A stretch of 8,724 nucleotides of DNA from Anderseniella sp. (GTDB lineage: Bacteria; Pseudomonadota; Alphaproteobacteria; Rhizobiales; Aestuariivirgaceae). Under the pieces are notes generated by a model. It was not told the origin of the DNA. It worked only from the letters and a program-made list of their open reading frames with translations, and did no database searches. Position numbers and translations under genes: made by a program. This document shows positions 5,111 through 8,724 of this stretch, one piece after another; within the stretch, counting starts at the first letter, position 1; each line of letters starts with the position of its first letter. The stretch lies in NCBI GenBank assembly GCA_013041995.1, contig JABDRA010000128.1, positions 1 to 8,724 on the forward strand, in the 5' to 3' direction.

Positions 5111-6871
5111 TTACCTGCTGCCCTGATCGTTGGAATATCCGTGGATTTCCGCCCATTTGAGCAGCGTTGGCAGGACCGTAACCATGTGCGCACGATAGCG
5201 CCGCCAGCGACCTGTTGCACGGCTGTAAATCGGCTGAACCACCTGATGATAGCTGGGCGTACCAATTCGCTTGCGCTCAATCGCCGTGGCCTTGTAATCC
5301 GCCATGGTCTCTTCCCAGTCCAGCCCGAGAAAACCCAGCACCTCACTGACAGTCTCTTCGAGATCGCCGACAATCTGCTCATATTTCACGGTATGAACCG
5401 GCAGGTGCAGCGCACTGGTGTACGTGGTCCAGAGTGACATTACCTTGTCGTAGCACTGTGCCGTACCTTTCAGGTCCAGGAAATTTGCCATGGCATTGTT
5501 GAGCCTGAAGTCCTGCATGAAACAGCTCAGCACACAGTCACAAGGGTGGCGTAACACAAGCAGGAACCTGGCGTCCGGGAAAACCTTGCTGATCAATCCG
5601 GCCTCGACAATGTTGAGCGGCAGCTTGTCGATCACCACGTCACCGTCTGCAACCGGATCAGGCAGGTGCTGATTGAGTCTGGTCATGTAGGTTTTGCGCA
5701 ATTCCTTTACCTGTTCCCCCGACAGGTCCTCGTGGTTTGGCAATTCACCGGTCTGCCAGCCGGCGGCCAGCCTGACCATTTCCTGAACCATCGGCTTTTC
5801 CTCTATGACCGAAATGCGGCTGTGGCTCAGCAGGACTGTATCCAGCAATGTCGTGCCGGACCGCGGGAATCCGATGAGAAACACCAGTTGCGGCGCATCC
5901 GAATGTAAATCCGCTTGTGCAGCCGTTTCCGGGCGCGCGGGGCGGCGCACCGACTTGTAGGCGGCTTGCAGATCATCCAGTTTTCGTATGAACCTGTCCG
6001 GTTCCAGACCGTGCCCACCCACTGCTTTTGCTTCCCAGATGTTAGCCTCGACAAAGGCCTTGTAAGCGGTTTGGGCATCATCAAGCCGGTCACATATGTC
6101 ACCCCGTAAATACCAGTAGGCAGAATTCAATTGTGCCTGCGCAGGATGGAATTTCTCAACGCCGGACAATATCTTGCGTGCACCTTCCAGATCGTCGTCG
6201 CGGCGCAGCAACTGGGCCTGCCTGATGGCAATCCTGATATCGTTGGGCCGGCATACGGTGATCGCGTGCGCGACAGCTTTTCTGAGTTCGTCAGTCTGGT
6301 TTGTCTTTTCCAGCACCTCACAGAGATTGTCATGTGCCTCAACAAACGCGGGGCGCAGCTCCAACGCCTGGCGAAAACAGTCTATGGCTTCTTCCGTGCG
6401 ATTGAGCCGGAACAGCACGCCACCGAGATTGCTGTGCGCAGTGTGGTCCTTGGGCGATACTTCAACCAGTTGCCGGAACAGTTTCTCCGCCGCGTTCAGT
6501 TCTCCCAGCCCGCGCAAGACAGTGGCCATGTTGAACACCACGTCGGGATCACCGGGTTTGATCTGCAGGGCGGCACGGTAACTGGCCAGCGCAGGCTTGA
6601 GGTCACCCTTGTCGCGCAACACATTGCCAAGGTTGAAGTGAACATCGCAATTGTCCGGCTCCAGGGCAATTGCTCTTTTATAGCTGTCGATTGCGACCTG
6701 GAAAGCGCCCTTTTCAGCGGCAATTACGCCATGGACATTGTGAACGATGGCAACATCACCATGGCTTCGGCAAAGCTGCTGCGCCATTTTGAGGGCGCGA
6801 TCAAGCTCACCTGCCTCAAACACTTCAATGGCTGCGCGGAGTTGTTGGTCCAGTGCGTTACCTGCCCGCAT
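5111..6871 (-). CDS. TPR-repeat protein fused to a sulfotransferase domain
   Basis: The C-terminal half would transfer sulfate from PAPS to an unknown acceptor; the N-terminal half would hold a partner or substrate. From the ATG at 6871 there are 586 residues. Tetratricopeptide repeats fill about 10-240, with typical units such as AIDSYKRAIALEPDNCDVHFNLGNVL, ALASYRAALQIKPGDPDVVFNMATVL and AIDCFRQALELRPAFVEAHDNL; a further helical part follows to about 310. The sulfotransferase domain (about 327-580) has the 5'-phosphosulfate loop LVFLIGFPRSGTTLLD (PRSGTT at 336-341) and a 3'-phosphate-binding motif FLLVLRHPCDCVLSCF (RHP at 441-443), which matches the Sulfotransfer_3 type. No signal peptide or membrane segment is visible, so it is likely cytoplasmic. 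A TTG at 6892 in the same frame, 13 bases after AAGGGG, is an alternative start adding seven residues. It converges with the oxidoreductase and diverges from fadH, so it is probably its own unit. Confidence 0.85.
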   Translation of the reverse strand: MRAGNALDQQLRAAIEVFEAGELDRALKMAQQLCRSHGDVAIVHNVHGVIAAEKGAFQVAIDSYKRAIALEPDNCDVHFNLGNVLRDKGDLKPALASYRAALQIKPGDPDVVFNMATVLRGLGELNAAEKLFRQLVEVSPKDHTAHSNLGGVLFRLNRTEEAIDCFRQALELRPAFVEAHDNLCEVLEKTNQTDELRKAVAHAITVCRPNDIRIAIRQAQLLRRDDDLEGARKILSGVEKFHPAQAQLNSAYWYLRGDICDRLDDAQTAYKAFVEANIWEAKAVGGHGLEPDRFIRKLDDLQAAYKSVRRPARPETAAQADLHSDAPQLVFLIGFPRSGTTLLDTVLLSHSRISVIEEKPMVQEMVRLAAGWQTGELPNHEDLSGEQVKELRKTYMTRLNQHLPDPVADGDVVIDKLPLNIVEAGLISKVFPDARFLLVLRHPCDCVLSCFMQDFRLNNAMANFLDLKGTAQCYDKVMSLWTTYTSALHLPVHTVKYEQIVGDLEETVSEVLGFLGLDWEETMADYKATAIERKRIGTPSYHQVVQPIYSRATGRWRRYRAHMVTVLPTLLKWAEIHGYSNDQGSR

Positions 6872-6892
6872 CAGACAGCCCAGAGCCTGCAA

Positions 6893-7082
6893 TTCATCAC
6901 AATCGCCCCTTCAAAAACCATGATCCCCAACTCATTACCGGACCTTAGTCCTTGTGTGTATCGCAAGCAGGCCCCATGACGCAAACATTGCCGGCCCGGC
7001 CGCCTGTCTGACCAACCCTCTTCACACAAGGCCAGCACACGATAGACTGCCATCACAACAACCAACCGGATTTGAATTACCC
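6893..7082. promoter_or_regulatory. Divergent control region between the sulfotransferase and fadH genes
   Basis: This stretch must hold the promoters of two oppositely oriented genes. CCTTGTGTG (6950-6958) and CACACAAGG (7023-7031) form a perfect 9-bp inverted repeat 64 bases apart, with a GC-rich near-palindrome (GGCCCGGCC) between them. The wide arms could be paired sites for a regulator that loops DNA, or chance. I see no convincing -35/-10 pair. Confidence 0.4.
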
Positions 7083-8724
7083 GTGACATCTCAAACCTCC
7101 CGCTTCCCGCACCTGTTCACACCGTTGAAGGTTGGCCGCCAGGAACTGCCCAACCGCATTTTAATGGGGTCGATGCACACCGGCCTTGAAGAACAGGGCG
7201 AGGAAGGCCTGGCCCGTCTTGCCGCCTTTTATGCCGAACGTGCCCGTGGCGGATGTTCGCTGATGGTCACCGGCGGGTTTTCACCCAATTCGGAAGGCAG
7301 ACTCGGCTCCGAGGGCGGATTTCTGGTCGACGCAGATGCCGACCATCACCAGCAGGTGACCGATGCTGTGCATGCACATGGTTCGCGCATCTTGCTGCAA
7401 CTGCTGCATGCAGGCCGGTATGGCTACCAGCCCGACATTGTAGCGCCGTCACCCGTTCGCGCCCCGATTAACAAGACCACGCCGCGTGAAATGGATGACG
7501 ACGATATTCAGCGCACCATTGCCGACTATGCCCGCGCTGCACAGATTGCCCAGGCCGCCGGATATGACGGCGTCGAACTGATGGGATCGGAAGGCTATCT
7601 GATCAACCAGTTCACCGCGCCGCGCACCAACAAACGAGACGACCGATGGGGAGGTCCGTTTGAGAACCGCGCCCGGTTCCCGGTCCAGGTGATCAAGGCG
7701 GTGCGGGCGGCAACCGATCCGCAGTTCATCATCATGTATCGGCTTTCGGTGCTCGACATCGTCGAAGACGGCAGCCCGTTTGAAGAAGTCGCGCAACTTG
7801 CCAAACTGGCCGAGAATGCCGGCGCCGATATTCTCAATTCAGGGATCGGCTGGCATGAGGCCCGCATTCCCACCATTGCCCAGGCCGTGCCAAGAGCAGG
7901 TTGGACCTGGGCCACTGAACGGCTCATGGGCAAGGTTGCAATACCACTCATCGCCACCAATCGCATCAACACGCCGGAAACAGCCGAACGGGTGATTGCC
8001 GACGGCCATGCTGACATGGTGTCGATGGCACGGCCGTTCCTCGCCGATGCGGATTTCGCAGGCAAGGCAGCTCGCGGAAAACCTGAAGAAATCAACACTT
8101 GTATCGCCTGCAACCAGGCTTGCCTCGATCATTATTTCAAGGGTAAGGACGCCACCTGCCTGGTCAATCCACGCGCCTGCCGCGAAACCATGCTGACCTG
8201 GAAACCGGCAGACACAGCGCGCAAAATTGCGATTGTCGGCGCCGGGGTTGCCGGGCTGTCGTGTGCCGTGACAGCGGCGGAACGCGGCCACGACGTGACC
8301 CTGTTTGAAGCAGCCGGCCAGATCGGCGGCCAGTTCCTGCTTGCCCGCCACATCCCCGGCAAGGAAGAGTTCAACGAGACGCTGCGTTATTACCTGAACC
8401 GCACGGATGCATTCGGTGTGTCTTTGAAGCTCAACACCCGGGCCGAGGCCGCAACACTTGCCGGCTTTGACGACGTGGTGATGGCAACCGGGGTCACGCC
8501 GCGTGTACCGGACATCGCCGGGGTCGACCACCCGTCCGTCATGACCTATGAAGACCTGTTGTCAGGCGCTCGCCAGCCCGGCAAACGGGTCGCTGTAATC
8601 GGTGCCGGCGGTGTTGGTGTCGATGTTGCGGTGCATCTGGTCGAGCGCGGGCTCAAAAGCCATCTCGATGCGGCTGAGTTCCGGTCTACATGGGGAGTTG
8701 CCCAGCAAGCTGAAGATCATGCGC
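7083..8724 (+). CDS. fadH: NADPH-dependent 2,4-dienoyl-CoA reductase (cut by the right window edge)
   Basis: The enzyme reduces 2,4-dienoyl-CoA with NADPH via FMN, a 4Fe-4S cluster and FAD, allowing beta-oxidation of polyunsaturated fatty acids in the cytoplasm. The visible part is 547 codons; E. coli FadH has 672 residues, so roughly the last 120-130 are missing. The flavin TIM barrel (about 8-335) begins with the family signature FTPLKVG..ELPNRILMGSMHTGLEE. The FadH catalytic pair is present: Y172 in SEGYLINQFTAPRTN and H258 in GIGWHEARIPTIA. The cluster cysteines are C340, C343, C347 and C359 (CIACNQAC...C). The first dinucleotide fold has IVGAGVAGLSCAVTAAERG (384-402) and GGQF at 415-418; a second has VAVIGAGGVGVDVAV (503-517). 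The GTG at 7083 matches the homologue N-terminus but has no strong ribosome site. Trimethylamine-type dehydrogenases share the architecture, but the two active-site motifs point to FadH. Confidence 0.92.
   Translation, partial: MTSQTSRFPHLFTPLKVGRQELPNRILMGSMHTGLEEQGEEGLARLAAFYAERARGGCSLMVTGGFSPNSEGRLGSEGGFLVDADADHHQQVTDAVHAHGSRILLQLLHAGRYGYQPDIVAPSPVRAPINKTTPREMDDDDIQRTIADYARAAQIAQAAGYDGVELMGSEGYLINQFTAPRTNKRDDRWGGPFENRARFPVQVIKAVRAATDPQFIIMYRLSVLDIVEDGSPFEEVAQLAKLAENAGADILNSGIGWHEARIPTIAQAVPRAGWTWATERLMGKVAIPLIATNRINTPETAERVIADGHADMVSMARPFLADADFAGKAARGKPEEINTCIACNQACLDHYFKGKDATCLVNPRACRETMLTWKPADTARKIAIVGAGVAGLSCAVTAAERGHDVTLFEAAGQIGGQFLLARHIPGKEEFNETLRYYLNRTDAFGVSLKLNTRAEAATLAGFDDVVMATGVTPRVPDIAGVDHPSVMTYEDLLSGARQPGKRVAVIGAGGVGVDVAVHLVERGLKSHLDAAEFRSTWGVAQQAEDHA

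Noticed and set aside
6131..6979. Plus-strand open frame of 282 codons
   Set aside because: It lies almost entirely antisense to the TPR half of the sulfotransferase gene, whose repeats are clear, and its translation shows no family pattern.

Overview
The window looks like chromosomal DNA of an alphaproteobacterium, probably of the Hyphomicrobiales (rhizobial) side. This rests on protein style, moderately high GC, frequent GTG starts and an IS1182-type insertion sequence of a kind common in rhizobia; it is an inference and no marker gene is present. I see no rRNA, tRNA or CRISPR array, and no defence or biosynthetic system.

Layout from left to right. Positions 1 to about 129 are the end of an IS1182-family insertion sequence cut by the window edge, carrying the first codons of its transposase on the minus strand. 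Next to it (about 249-342, minus) lies a frameshifted scrap of a second IS1182-type transposase. A secreted TAXI-type solute-binding protein follows (486-1682, plus) with no TRAP membrane partner in view, then an M20-family acetylornithine deacetylase (argE, 1990-3147, plus). A small secreted PepSY-like protein with a Gly/Asn/Tyr-rich repeat (3318-3782, plus) comes next, then a Gfo/Idh/MocA-family NAD(P)-dependent oxidoreductase (3925-4989, plus) behind a promoter-like sequence and an 18-bp inverted repeat. A TPR-sulfotransferase fusion protein runs on the minus strand (5111-6871), convergent with the oxidoreductase. Finally a 2,4-dienoyl-CoA reductase (fadH, 7083 to the right edge, plus) is divergent from the sulfotransferase and incomplete at the window end.

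The genes do not form one pathway or a tight operon. Gaps of 120-300 bases separate almost all of them, and each seems to have its own control region. Separate jobs are suggested: periplasmic solute capture, arginine or ornithine metabolism, an envelope protein of unknown role, a sugar or cyclitol-type dehydrogenase of unknown substrate, sulfate transfer to an unknown acceptor, and unsaturated fatty acid beta-oxidation. The most notable non-coding signal is the inverted repeat at 3848-3895, just downstream of a TTGACA box. I found no convincing evidence of an undescribed system.
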